Positions 1 to 9,347 of a stretch of 45,100 nucleotides of DNA are shown here, piece by piece (positions within the stretch are counted from its first letter, which is position 1; every line of letters starts with the position of its first letter). The stretch spans positions 1 through 45,100 of the forward strand of contig JACMOI010000009.1 of the NCBI GenBank assembly GCA_014378105.1, read 5' to 3'. Below the pieces are notes generated by a model, which was not told the DNA's origin, searched no databases, and saw nothing but the letters and a program-made list of their open reading frames with translations. Both the position numbers and the translations under genes were made by a program. Source of the DNA: Pseudopedobacter sp. (lineage in GTDB: Bacteria; Bacteroidota; Bacteroidia; Sphingobacteriales; Sphingobacteriaceae).

Positions 1-313
1 CAGGTTTGATAATTATTATTCTTTCATCATCAAATTTTAAATTTGTAATATCACACTTATCTGCAACAATGTAAATTAGAAAGGTTTGATAGCTTTGATT
101 AAGAATTGATTCTACAACCTGAGGAATGTGATAAGTTTCTTCATATGCAGTAATAATAACTGCAAAATCATTATCCACGTACGTATTGATTACTTTTATT
201 TTCTCACCTCCCTTAATCTTACTAAAAAGCAATAATACTAAGGGAAAAAATAAATTGTAACCAATCGCTATCTGAATACATAACCATATAATCTCAAGAT
301 ACTTATTAATCAT
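1..313 (-). CDS. Family 2 glycosyltransferase, N-terminal part (cut by window edge)
   Basis: Only the first 104 codons are in the window; the gene runs off the left edge. The ATG directly abuts the TAA stop of the preceding co-polymerase gene, so the two are surely co-transcribed. Residues about 4-28 are one hydrophobic membrane segment. From about residue 42 comes the start of a GT-A fold: FAVIITAYEET, then VVESILNQSYQ, then IYIVADKCD, which is the usual family 2 layout of a first beta strand, a helix and a strand ending near the nucleotide-sugar site. Family knowledge suggests an inverting enzyme adding sugars to an exopolysaccharide repeat unit at the inner membrane. The sugar specificity and the catalytic DXD lie outside the visible part. 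Confidence 0.8.
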   Translation of the reverse strand, partial: MINKYLEIIWLCIQIAIGYNLFFPLVLLLFSKIKGGEKIKVINTYVDNDFAVIITAYEETYHIPQVVESILNQSYQTFLIYIVADKCDITNLKFDDERIIIIKP

Positions 314-2515
314 TTATTCAATAAAATTGGCACTAATGGTTGCTTCGTTTTTATTATTAACAGTATCAACTGAAACCTTATTAATCACCCACCCTATAAA
401 TTGACCATTAAGACTCTTCAAGTAATTAACATGTTGATTTTTGTTTCCTGATATGGTTTGATTAGCTTCGAAAACGCCCATTACTTTATCTGCAATCAAA
501 TTCCATTCTTTAGCTTTACTCAAAGTCTCTAATGATGGTGTTTCTACTAAAATAATATCGAATTGAGTTCTCAGGGTTTCAAATCTTGCTCTAACAGTTT
601 TTTCATCTGTAATTTCAAACAAAGAAGTATCCTCACCTCTGTTTCCCATCACCATTATTCCAGCATTAAAGTCAGAAGAACCTAAATTTCCTGTTTTCAA
701 ATAATCCTCTAAATAAAATTTAGTATTAGAATTTTCTGTAATATTTGGATGATCAAAGTTTCCGTCAATTAACAAAATCTTTTTACTAATAACGACATAA
801 GAATAGGCGATACAAGCAATCAATAATGTCTTACCTTCAGAATTATTCATACTAGTAATGTTGAGTACTTGACCTTTTGTATCGATACGAGGAGCCATTT
901 CTCTACTGATCTCATATCTTGCTGATCTTAATTGTTTCTTTAGTTCTTGCATCTCTGGATTAGAGTGTAAATTACTCCAAATCTCTTTTAGAGCAAGGTT
1001 GGCGGAATTAACTCTATTTATTTTCCCTAATACTGGGATTTCTGTGATTTGTGCCAACTCTCTGGGTGATGTAATTCTATTATCAAAATAGAATATGATA
1101 AAGAAAATTAATAGACAAAAGATTGTACTGATAATACCACTAAGAATGATCAACAACATTTTCTTAGATGGTAGTTGAGCACCAGGCATAGCTACTTGCA
1201 CTTGTCTCAACTTAGAAGCTAAACTAGCTTCCAAACTAGCCGTATTATATCTATCTAAAATTTCAAGATATTCTTTACTCGAAATATCAACTTTTCTTTC
1301 TAATGATTGGATCACAGCCTCATGAGGAACTAAGCTTGACATTTTAGCATTAATCTGTGCTAAAGATTTTTTTAATGAATTTATACTATTTACAGCTAAA
1401 TCATATTGGACTTGAAGCGTCAGTTTTTGGGCTAATAAATTTATTTTGCTATTTAATGGGTTATCAATGTATTTTGAGTTCTGTTCAATTATTTGTTGAT
1501 TAATCACCTTATTTAAAGAATCGATGACAGAATTGTATTTGGGATCAAACTGATTTTGAATTTGCAATTCGCTAATCTTGTATAGTTTATCCTTAGTGCT
1601 TGATAATTTTCTGTTCATCTCTACCAAGGCCGCTTCTGAGTATTTTCTTACATTTGGATCGAACTGATTATCAATATTTTGAATAGTTTGTTTTAAAGAA
1701 ATGACATCTTTTTCAGCATCTTGAATCCTTGTTTCATACTCAGTTGTTAATTCATACATTCTTCTAGACTGTTCGGTTAGATTGAGAATGCCATTTTTAA
1801 TTTTATAGTCTTTTAGCGCAACAACAGCTTTTTGTAAAGTGTCATTTTTTACCTCCGCTAATTTTCCTAAAAACTTGACGGATTTTGTTTGATTTTCTTT
1901 TAATAATATGGTGTAATAACTTATAAACTCATTTGTAATAGTGTTAACAATAAAAGCAGATAGCTCAGGATCCTCTGATGTAAACCTTACAGATAAGAAA
2001 TCACTAATTTCTAAACGGTCAACATCAAGATTATTTCCAACATAATTCTCGCCATAACCCATCGAATTTAAAATCCTATTTAACTGTTTATCTTCATCTG
2101 TAAACTGATTTAATGTCTCTCTATTAGCGTATTTTCTTTTAAAGGCATTTAATATTTTTCTTCTTTCTACATCAGATAAATCCTTAATCTCACTACTTAA
2201 TTCTCTAAAAGGTTTTTCTGAAGTTAAATCGTGAATAATCAGTTGGTAAGATGTTAAATTAATAATCTTTTGTAATTTCATGATCTCAATAAGGTTACTA
2301 AACTCCCGATTGATACTCGCTTCTTGCTTATCAACTAAACTGACTAAGTTTTGTGTTTCATCAACAATACCTGTCGAAATTTGACCTTCTGCAACGTATT
2401 GATCTGGAAGATTTCTTACTAAAAAATAAGCAATAATCACTGTAATTAGTGGAACAGAAATTACAATAAATCTAAATCTGTACAACAGTTTGTAAAACTT
2501 CTTTAACTCTTCCAT
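314..2515 (-). CDS. Polysaccharide co-polymerase / BY-kinase-like chain-length regulator (Wzc-type), kinase motifs degenerate
   Basis: The 733-residue protein has the PCP-2a layout: a first membrane segment (about 15-34), a large periplasmic Wzz-type region rich in coiled coil (about 40-440), a second membrane segment (about 452-477) and a cytoplasmic P-loop domain (about 520-715). Such proteins control chain length and export of exopolysaccharide. The kinase motifs deviate. The Walker A region is SMNNSEGKT (555-563), without the usual first glycine. The Walker A' region reads LLIDGN, with Asn586 where the second Asp is expected. The Walker B position carries Glu658 (ILVETPS) in place of Asp. 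The C-terminus has no tyrosine cluster. I infer that the scaffold works while tyrosine kinase activity may be weak or lost. It sits between a TolC-like gene and a glycosyltransferase gene in one operon, with gaps of 3 and 0 bases. Confidence 0.88.
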   Translation of the reverse strand: MEELKKFYKLLYRFRFIVISVPLITVIIAYFLVRNLPDQYVAEGQISTGIVDETQNLVSLVDKQEASINREFSNLIEIMKLQKIINLTSYQLIIHDLTSEKPFRELSSEIKDLSDVERRKILNAFKRKYANRETLNQFTDEDKQLNRILNSMGYGENYVGNNLDVDRLEISDFLSVRFTSEDPELSAFIVNTITNEFISYYTILLKENQTKSVKFLGKLAEVKNDTLQKAVVALKDYKIKNGILNLTEQSRRMYELTTEYETRIQDAEKDVISLKQTIQNIDNQFDPNVRKYSEAALVEMNRKLSSTKDKLYKISELQIQNQFDPKYNSVIDSLNKVINQQIIEQNSKYIDNPLNSKINLLAQKLTLQVQYDLAVNSINSLKKSLAQINAKMSSLVPHEAVIQSLERKVDISSKEYLEILDRYNTASLEASLASKLRQVQVAMPGAQLPSKKMLLIILSGIISTIFCLLIFFIIFYFDNRITSPRELAQITEIPVLGKINRVNSANLALKEIWSNLHSNPEMQELKKQLRSARYEISREMAPRIDTKGQVLNITSMNNSEGKTLLIACIAYSYVVISKKILLIDGNFDHPNITENSNTKFYLEDYLKTGNLGSSDFNAGIMVMGNRGEDTSLFEITDEKTVRARFETLRTQFDIILVETPSLETLSKAKEWNLIADKVMGVFEANQTISGNKNQHVNYLKSLNGQFIGWVINKVSVDTVNNKNEATISANFIE

Positions 2516-2518
2516 GAT

Positions 2519-3214
2519 TTATTTAATGTCTTCGATTTTCGTAATTGTTAATTCTTCTATTGATGCTTTTGCAGTTAAAAATGCTGTCTCGGATTGTATC
2601 TTAGATTGGCCAATACTACTAAAACTTATTAGTCCTTGGCTATAAGTTGCAAATGTAACTTCCCCTCTTTCGTAACGTAATTTTAAGTCTTTTAATAATC
2701 CATCAGCATCTTGTAATGTTTTGGTGAAAAGCTTTACATTGTTAAGAGCTGCTATGTATGCGAAATAACGTCTTTTAACTTCGGCTTCTAAAACTATTGA
2801 ATATTCTTTAGCCTCAAAATCTGAAGATTGCATTTCAAGTTTACTTTGCTTCACATTATTTGGTTTCTGTAAAATGTTTCCAATGTTAACGTTTATCCCA
2901 AACTGATAACCTGAATAAAAACTGGGATCGATAAAATTTATCGTTTTATTTGGTGTAGAAACATATGATACAGATAAAGGATCAAGCCAATTTAATTTCT
3001 GCTTTTTAACATTTAAAGCAGCGATGTCTGTTTTTAGTTGATACTGTTTAACTTTTGGGTAATTCTGCTTAGCTGTGGCGACCAATTTCTCTAACAGCAA
3101 ATATGAAATATCAGGAATAATAGATTCCTGAGCTTTTAAATTATTTGTTGAAGCAATAAGCCCAACAAAAATTACAATTAATAGTCTTGGTATTTTAATC
3201 ATTAAGCGTTTCAT
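2519..3214 (-). CDS. TolC-family (OEP) outer-membrane protein, half length
   Basis: The 231-residue protein begins with a signal peptide (basic MKRLMIKIPR, a hydrophobic stretch, cleavage probably after KAQ near residue 28). The rest resembles one outer membrane efflux repeat: long helices with the KLRYERGEVTFATYSQG pattern near residues 178-195, where TolC-family proteins have LRYxxGxxs. Normal members run to about 420-500 residues with two repeats; this one ends after the first. It is the first gene of the exopolysaccharide operon, three bases before the co-polymerase, so it probably helps form the outer-membrane exit. Short versions of this kind may be normal in Bacteroidota exopolysaccharide operons, or this may be a truncation; the reading frame itself is clean. 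Confidence 0.78.
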   Translation of the reverse strand: MKRLMIKIPRLLIVIFVGLIASTNNLKAQESIIPDISYLLLEKLVATAKQNYPKVKQYQLKTDIAALNVKKQKLNWLDPLSVSYVSTPNKTINFIDPSFYSGYQFGINVNIGNILQKPNNVKQSKLEMQSSDFEAKEYSIVLEAEVKRRYFAYIAALNNVKLFTKTLQDADGLLKDLKLRYERGEVTFATYSQGLISFSSIGQSKIQSETAFLTAKASIEELTITKIEDIK

Positions 3215-3624
3215 TAGTTTTTATAAACAAAATCTAGGTCAAAATCTTTTTTTTAAATCTAGAAGTTATTAACACACAATGGTGCAAATCTATGCCAGAA
3301 TAAAGTTAGTAATATCAACAGGGAAATAAATGCTGTTTGAAACTAAAAGAGATGCTATTTTTTTAAAAATTAAATAGTTAAAGTTAAGCTTTACATTTTT
3401 AGTGGGGAAGAATAATTGTAGAAATAATTACCTATGTGTAGAAATATAACCTCTCTAATAGCAGTTTTTAATTGTGCTTAGAATTAGTAAATATTAGATA
3501 TTATGCTGTTGTACGTATGCATAGCTAATAAAGTTCAATTTTAAATAATATTTCTTATAATGGAGTGATATTTGGTTCAATAATAAAGTCTATATAGATA
3601 AAAGTTTATTAAGAAATCCTTAGT
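3215..3624. other. AT-rich divergent intergenic region
   Basis: These 410 bases separate the minus-strand exopolysaccharide operon from the plus-strand secretion-type cluster. Apart from the minus-strand promoter candidate I see no ORF, RNA or strong hairpin. For the plus strand the nearest -7 candidate is GATATTTG at 3567-3574, with no convincing -33 partner. Confidence 0.6.
3285..3318 (-). promoter_or_regulatory. Possible promoter of the exopolysaccharide operon
   Basis: Reading the minus strand, TAGATTTG (3292-3285) fits the Bacteroidota -7 box TAnnTTTG exactly. A TTG at 3318-3316 could be the -33 element, but the 23-base spacer is longer than the usual 19-20. It would give a leader of about 65 bases before the TolC-like gene. 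Confidence 0.4.
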
Positions 3625-6171
3625 ATGAAAATTAAATTAATACCCAGTTTAATATTTACTGTGTTTTTTATGTTGATAAGTTTTGTAAGTAAGGCCCAAT
3701 TCCCATACTTTGAGAGCTTTAGAAACGCCACCGCTAACAACGTAGTATTTGGTGGGGCTCCAAATGCTTTTTTAACTGCTTCACCCTCTGCAAGTATAGA
3801 TCCAGACGGAGATGGTTATTTGAGACTAACAAATAACAACTTTGATCAAAAGGGATTTATTTACAGCACAAGTAACTTTACTTCTCAAGACGGTTTAAGA
3901 ATGTCTTTCGAATATTATGTTTACGGAGGTAGTGGTGCAGATGGTATTTGTTTCTTCTTATTTGATGCAGCTGCAAACCCATTTAATATTGGAGGATTTG
4001 GAGGTTCTTTGGGTTATTCTCAGTTTACTTTAACAAATCCAACTTCCCCAGGTGTAAGTAAAGGATATTTAGGTATTGGTATAGATGAATATGGAAATTT
4101 CTCTAACCCCATAGAAGGTAGACAGGGAGGAATAGTTGGCCCAACTCCTCCTGGATTATCACCATTATCGGTAACATTAAGAGGTCAAGGAAACGGAGCA
4201 GCAACAACAGCTAATAATTATCCTTATTTAACAAGTGTTCAAACAAAGAGTTTAGGATTCGATTTAGTTTACAGCAGTAATGCTAGATTTCCCGACAGCA
4301 CTAAAATTGGTTATCGGAAAACATTTATTGATCTGAAGCCAAATCCTGCAGGCGGCTATAATATAACTGTTAAAATTACTGTTGGAGGTGATCCAATTAA
4401 AACTTACACGGCTATTGATAATTATTATTATCCTGTAAATGCTCCAACAGCTTTACGATATGGAATTTCTTCCTCAACAGGAAACTCAACTAATTTTCAT
4501 GAAATAAGAAATGTGTTTATTGATACTTATAACAGGGGAAATTTATTGCCTCCAACTGCTTTGGACGATAATATTACCGAATGCTCTGGTAGACCATCAG
4601 TAATCAATGTAACGCAAAATGATGTTTCTCCGAACCCAGGTGGTATTATAAATAAAGGTTCCATTGATTTAAACCCACAGCTTACCGGAGCACAGAAAAC
4701 CTTTGTCGTGGCTAATAAAGGAACGTTCACGGCAAATAACGACGGAACTGTTTCATACAATCCGTTTAATGCTTCAGTTTCAGGTCAGGTTTCAGTTAAA
4801 TATACGGTTAATGATAACTATGGAATTACTTCAAATGTAGCTACTGCGACAATAAAGGAGCCGATCACTACGAATCCGTCTAATGCAGGTCCCGACCAAT
4901 TAGTAAGCATTTCTACAACAACAGCATCAGTTACCTTAGCTGGAAATTCAACAAATAACTCAACAGGTCAATGGACTCAAATATCAGGACCATTAGGTGC
5001 AATTATTGTGAACCCTTCAAGTCCAAACACCACCGTAAACAACATGAATCTAGGTATTTATGTGTTCAGATGGACGCTAGATAATCCAGGGGAATGTGTA
5101 AGTTCCGACGATGTTCAGATTATAATTAATGCTATTCCCGTTGCAGTAAATGATAACGTAATTGGGGTATATAATCAACCTGTGCAAATAAATGTACTCA
5201 GCAACGACACTGATAGGGATGGCAATAATACCATAGATAAGAAAACTGTGGTGATTAAAAGTAACCCTTTACATGGTACTGTTAAAGTAGATCCAGTTAC
5301 GGGTATTGTAACCTATACACCAAACCCAGGATTTAGTGGGACAGATAGTTTCACCTATACAGTAAAAGATATTACCGGTTCAGAATCAAATGTAGGAACT
5401 GTTGAAATTATCATTCCAATTCCTCCTAAAATTGGTTTAGCAAAGTCCTTAACAAAAACTGATAAGTTATTAGATGGTTCTTTCAATGTCACATTTTTGT
5501 TTACAATGACAAATTACAGTGCTATAACGTTGGAGAAATTATCATTGAAAGACGATTTAGGTTTAAACTTTATCGAAGCAGATTTTAATGTAATTAGTTT
5601 GAAATCAGTTGCTCCAACAGCCTTTACCGTAAATAATGCATACAATGGTAAATCACAAATAGAAATGCTGCTGGGTAATAATCAGCTTTTAGGGCAACAA
5701 ACTGCCCAAATAGAATTGGTGGTTAACATGAAACCAAAAGTTGATGTTGTTGACTATTTAAATACAGCGTTTGTTCAGGCAAGTTCTTTACTTGATGGTG
5801 CAGTAGTGACAGATCAATCAACTGATGGCATTAAACCAGACCCATTAGTCCCTGCAGATGTTTCTCCTAAAGAGCCAACTCCTGTAAAACTTACTATAGT
5901 AAAATTATTTATACCAGATGGTTATTCTCCTAATGGAGATGGAATTAACGACTTTTTTGTAATTAATAATCCAACAGGATCGCCAATTTCATTTGAGGTT
6001 TACAATCGCTGGGGAAATGTAGTTTATAAATCAAGTGCTTATACAAATAACTGGAGTGGAAAATGTACGGAAGGTATTTATATCGGACAAGATTTACCTG
6101 CAGGAACTTATTATTATATCGTGAACTATAATTCTACCAAATACGTGGGATTTTTAACACTCAATAGATAG
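3625..6171 (+). CDS. Secreted multi-domain protein: lectin-like domain, Ig/PKD-like repeats, CHU_C (T9SS type B) sorting domain
   Basis: The 848-residue protein starts with a signal peptide ending near KAQ (residue 25). Residues about 27-300 resemble an L-type (legume) lectin or glucanase jelly roll: an opening FESF motif, then GADGICFFLFDA and YLGIGIDEYGNF, where such domains place the acidic carbohydrate or calcium site. Residues about 310-410 and 505-595 are Ig-like repeats of the tandem-95/cadherin type (NVLSNDTDRDG, GTVTYTPNPGFSGTDSFTYTV pattern). A PKD-like stretch lies between them, and a DUF11-like domain follows at about 600-720. The C-terminal 85 residues are a CHU_C domain (SPNGDGINDFF, YNRWGNVVY, W-x-G, LPAGTYYY), the recognition signal for type IX export, type B. 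PorP/SprF and OmpA-like genes follow at once, the usual partners of such substrates. Likely a cell-surface adhesin or glycan-binding protein. Confidence 0.85.
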   Translation: MKIKLIPSLIFTVFFMLISFVSKAQFPYFESFRNATANNVVFGGAPNAFLTASPSASIDPDGDGYLRLTNNNFDQKGFIYSTSNFTSQDGLRMSFEYYVYGGSGADGICFFLFDAAANPFNIGGFGGSLGYSQFTLTNPTSPGVSKGYLGIGIDEYGNFSNPIEGRQGGIVGPTPPGLSPLSVTLRGQGNGAATTANNYPYLTSVQTKSLGFDLVYSSNARFPDSTKIGYRKTFIDLKPNPAGGYNITVKITVGGDPIKTYTAIDNYYYPVNAPTALRYGISSSTGNSTNFHEIRNVFIDTYNRGNLLPPTALDDNITECSGRPSVINVTQNDVSPNPGGIINKGSIDLNPQLTGAQKTFVVANKGTFTANNDGTVSYNPFNASVSGQVSVKYTVNDNYGITSNVATATIKEPITTNPSNAGPDQLVSISTTTASVTLAGNSTNNSTGQWTQISGPLGAIIVNPSSPNTTVNNMNLGIYVFRWTLDNPGECVSSDDVQIIINAIPVAVNDNVIGVYNQPVQINVLSNDTDRDGNNTIDKKTVVIKSNPLHGTVKVDPVTGIVTYTPNPGFSGTDSFTYTVKDITGSESNVGTVEIIIPIPPKIGLAKSLTKTDKLLDGSFNVTFLFTMTNYSAITLEKLSLKDDLGLNFIEADFNVISLKSVAPTAFTVNNAYNGKSQIEMLLGNNQLLGQQTAQIELVVNMKPKVDVVDYLNTAFVQASSLLDGAVVTDQSTDGIKPDPLVPADVSPKEPTPVKLTIVKLFIPDGYSPNGDGINDFFVINNPTGSPISFEVYNRWGNVVYKSSAYTNNWSGKCTEGIYIGQDLPAGTYYYIVNYNSTKYVGFLTLNR

Positions 6172-6176
6172 AAATT

Positions 6177-7115
6177 ATGAAGAAAATTATTTACACAGTT
6201 TTTATACTGAGCTTCTTGATTCTTTCTTCAAAGGAGTCAAATGCACAGCAAGAGGCTATGTATAGCCAATATATGTTCAATTCATTGGCTATAAACCCTG
6301 CTTATGCAGGAAGTAGAAATGTTATTTCTGCCACAGCGCTATATAGAAATCAATGGTCGGGTATTAACGGGGCACCTAAAACAGGAACTTTCACCCTAGA
6401 TGCACCTACAAATAATAAAAAAATAGGTTTAGGGATGCAGGTTTATAATGATAAGCTTGGAATAACTAATACTACTGGGCTAGTATTAAGCTCTGCTTAT
6501 AGAATTAGAATGGATAAAGCAACGCTTTCATTTGGTTTGCAAGGGAGCGTAGAAAGTTATAAAGCTGATTATAGTAAAGTTTCATTAGATGAAAATAGAA
6601 ATTCTAATGATCCAGCTTTTTCAGAAAACGTAAATAGCACAAAGTTTAATTTCGGAACTGGGGTCTATTACAACTCTGATAAGTTTTATTTTGGTATTGC
6701 AGTTCCTAAATTATACCCCAATAGATTGTCAAGTAATTCAAATGCGGCCACTAATATTCCTTCAAAAGAAGAAATGCACCTTTTTATAACTACTGGTTTT
6801 CTTTTTAATTTGGATGAAAACTTTAAGTTAAGACCCTCATTTTTATTAAAAGCTGTTAGGGGAGCGCCAATAGAAGGCGATATTAATGCAATAATTTGGA
6901 TTAAAGATGTTTTGGGTATAGGTGCTCAATACAGAACTAATGCAGATGTTTCTGGAACCATCCAAATCCAAGCAACACAGCAAATCAGAATTGGATATGC
7001 TTATGATTATAGCACAACCAAGCTAAGAAACTTTAACACAGGTAGTCACGAGATTATGTTACGATATGAGTTTGGCTTTGAAAAAGATAAAGTAATATCA
7101 CCAAGATACTTCTAA
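6177..7115 (+). CDS. PorP/SprF family outer-membrane protein (type IX secretion-associated)
   Basis: The 312-residue protein has a signal peptide ending near SNAQ (about residue 24), then the PorP/SprF opening QEAMYSQYMFNSLAINPAYAG followed by RNQWSG and the GLGMQVYNDK region. The remainder alternates short amphipathic strands (AYRIRMDKATLSFGLQG and similar) as expected for a 12-14-stranded barrel, ending in an aromatic. Family members help anchor or export CHU_C (type B) substrates in Bacteroidota. The gene is five bases after the CHU_C gene and twelve before the OmpA-like gene, so the three form one unit. I infer that it is dedicated to the upstream substrate, since genomes of this group often carry many such pairs beside the core secretion apparatus. 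Confidence 0.9.
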   Translation: MKKIIYTVFILSFLILSSKESNAQQEAMYSQYMFNSLAINPAYAGSRNVISATALYRNQWSGINGAPKTGTFTLDAPTNNKKIGLGMQVYNDKLGITNTTGLVLSSAYRIRMDKATLSFGLQGSVESYKADYSKVSLDENRNSNDPAFSENVNSTKFNFGTGVYYNSDKFYFGIAVPKLYPNRLSSNSNAATNIPSKEEMHLFITTGFLFNLDENFKLRPSFLLKAVRGAPIEGDINAIIWIKDVLGIGAQYRTNADVSGTIQIQATQQIRIGYAYDYSTTKLRNFNTGSHEIMLRYEFGFEKDKVISPRYF

Positions 7116-7127
7116 GATTATACTTCG

Positions 7128-9245
7128 ATGAAAAAAACAATACAATCCTTAATAATACTATCATTCGTTGTTTTATTGATTAAGCCTGTTTGTGCTCAAA
7201 GTCAAAAAGATGATAAAAAATTATCTTCTGCAATTTCTGCCTATAATAGCCTGAAGTTTGTTGAAGCAATAGAAATATTGAAACCAATTTTGGCTAAGGA
7301 TCCAGATAATGTTGATGCCACAGAAATGATTGCAAATTCTTACCGTTTAACAAAACAGTATAAAGAATCCTTAAACTGGTACGAAAAATTATGTAAACAA
7401 AGTTATTTAAAACCAGACTGGCCTTTACGTTTTGCTGAGGCATTAGCAAATAATAAGCAGTACGAGAAATCAGAACAATGGTATCGTAAATATTTAAGTA
7501 TTGTTCCTTCAGATAGGAGAGCAGCTCTTTTTTCTGAAGCTGATTTTGATAAACTTGGAAAAGGAGTAAATTGGGATATTAATTATTTGAATATCAATAC
7601 TCCTTCCTCAGAATATGGACCAATGCTTTATAAAGAGGGTATGATTTTTTCTAGTAATAGGCTAGACAATAAAACGGTTAAATATGTTTTTGGATGGAAT
7701 AATACTCCATTCTCTGATTTATATATGGTTAAGGACAGAAAGAATATTAAGCCTATTATAGATACCCTTCAAGACTCTGTTAAAAATATTAATATAAGTA
7801 AAAAGCGTGTTAAGTATAATGATGATAATACAGCAGTTACTGCAAACGACTCCAAAATTATTGGTACTTACGCACTAAATTCAAAGGCTTCTGTAGAAGA
7901 AAGTGATAAACAAATTGGAATTACAAAATTAAACAATAAGATTAATAGCAAATATCATGAAGCTATAACAGCTTTATTACCAGATGGTTCATTGATGTTT
8001 ACCAGAAATAACTATTATAATAAGAGATCAAATAGTAGTTCCGAAGGAATTAATAAGTTGAAATTGTACACTGCAGAAGGTTTTAATTGGAAAAAAATTA
8101 AACCATTCGATTATAATGATGATGAGTATTCGGTTGGTCATCCAACCATTAGTAAAGATGGTAATATTTTAGTTTTCGCTTCTGATATGCCAGGAGGATT
8201 AGGGGGCGTCGATTTGTATTTTTCTATTCGTTTAAATGATAAAAGTCCGTGGAGTAGACCCGTTAATTTTGGCGGTAAAGTCAACTCTGAAGGTGATGAA
8301 GAATTTCCATATATCGATAATTTTAATCGTTTATATTTCTCATCTAATGGTTGGCCAGGCTTGGGAGGTTTAGATATTTTTTATGTAGATATAGATGATC
8401 TTAAGCCAATAACAAATCCAATTAATTTAGGCCCACCATTAAATTCTTCTTTTGATGATTTTGCAATTGCAAAAGAAAATGATAGTACAGGATATTTTAG
8501 CTCTAATCGAAGGGGCAATGATGATATTTATTCATATAAAAAGAGAGTATTCAAAATTAATCTCAAGGGAAGAGTAGTCGATGCAATTACTGGTAAAACA
8601 CTTTTTGATGCAACGGTTAATCTTAAAAATGGCGATAATGACGAAGTTTTAAAGTTAGATAAAGATGGTATTTTCAATAAAGAAATATCAAAAAATAATG
8701 GTTACGAGCTTGATGGTATTTTAAAAGATTATTTACCTGATCGAAGGTACGTGGGTACCGATGGAATAACGAAAGACACAACAATTTATGTCGATTTATT
8801 TTTAAAGAAAACCAATAAGATTCAGCAATATGTTATTGCCAATTGCGACTCTTTAAAAAGAAAGTTCTTTGTGGATAATATTTATTATGATTTGGATAAA
8901 TACTACATCAGACCAGATGCACATCAAAACCTAGATAAATTAGCAGATATGATGAGAAAATATCCTGATTTAAAGGTTGTAAGCAGAAGTCATTGCGATA
9001 GCAGAGCATCCGAAGGTTATAATAGAGTGTTATCATTAAATAGAGGACAATCCGCAAAAGCTTATCTAGTTGCCACGGGAATTAATAAAAATAGAATTAG
9101 TGTAGAATATTTTGGAAAGAGCAGATTGGTGAATGGTTGTTCGGATGGGGTGAATTGTAGTGAAGGACAACAACAGATGAATCGTAGGACAGAGTTTGAA
9201 ATTATTTATAACGGAATTAATTTATCTTTAATAGATTGTAAATAA
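7128..9245 (+). CDS. OmpA-family protein with TPR, PD40 beta-propeller and carboxypeptidase-regulatory-like domains
   Basis: The 705-residue protein has a signal peptide ending near CAQ (residue 24), TPR-like helices (about 30-140), and PD40/WD40-like blades (HPTISKDGNILVFASD, FPYIDNFNRLYFSSN, YFSSNRRG) at about 150-480. A carboxypeptidase-regulatory-like beta domain follows (about 485-560: LKGRVVDAITGKTLFDATV). The C-terminal OmpA domain (about 575-700) keeps the peptidoglycan-contacting Asp and Arg in HCDSRAS and NRRTEF; the first motif has Cys where Thr is commonest. The order of domains matches PorE-like proteins that tie type IX components to peptidoglycan. Being the third gene after the CHU_C and PorP/SprF genes supports a role in anchoring or gating that export route. 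Confidence 0.9.
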   Translation: MKKTIQSLIILSFVVLLIKPVCAQSQKDDKKLSSAISAYNSLKFVEAIEILKPILAKDPDNVDATEMIANSYRLTKQYKESLNWYEKLCKQSYLKPDWPLRFAEALANNKQYEKSEQWYRKYLSIVPSDRRAALFSEADFDKLGKGVNWDINYLNINTPSSEYGPMLYKEGMIFSSNRLDNKTVKYVFGWNNTPFSDLYMVKDRKNIKPIIDTLQDSVKNINISKKRVKYNDDNTAVTANDSKIIGTYALNSKASVEESDKQIGITKLNNKINSKYHEAITALLPDGSLMFTRNNYYNKRSNSSSEGINKLKLYTAEGFNWKKIKPFDYNDDEYSVGHPTISKDGNILVFASDMPGGLGGVDLYFSIRLNDKSPWSRPVNFGGKVNSEGDEEFPYIDNFNRLYFSSNGWPGLGGLDIFYVDIDDLKPITNPINLGPPLNSSFDDFAIAKENDSTGYFSSNRRGNDDIYSYKKRVFKINLKGRVVDAITGKTLFDATVNLKNGDNDEVLKLDKDGIFNKEISKNNGYELDGILKDYLPDRRYVGTDGITKDTTIYVDLFLKKTNKIQQYVIANCDSLKRKFFVDNIYYDLDKYYIRPDAHQNLDKLADMMRKYPDLKVVSRSHCDSRASEGYNRVLSLNRGQSAKAYLVATGINKNRISVEYFGKSRLVNGCSDGVNCSEGQQQMNRRTEFEIIYNGINLSLIDCK

Positions 9246-9273
9246 TATTAAGATAACGATTTTAGCAAAGAAA

Positions 9274-9305
9274 AACCCGTCACCTAATTAGTTGACGGGT
9301 TTCTT
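9274..9305. terminator. Bidirectional intrinsic terminator
   Basis: AACCCGTCA (9274-9282) pairs with TGACGGGTT (9293-9301) around a 10-base loop. It is followed by a T-rich run on the plus strand and preceded by an A-rich run that becomes a U-tract on the minus strand. It sits between the convergent OmpA-like and sugar-transferase genes and can end both. Confidence 0.85.
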
Positions 9306-9347
9306 TATTGAGTAGTTTTAAATATCTAAAATGCAATAAGAAAAAGT

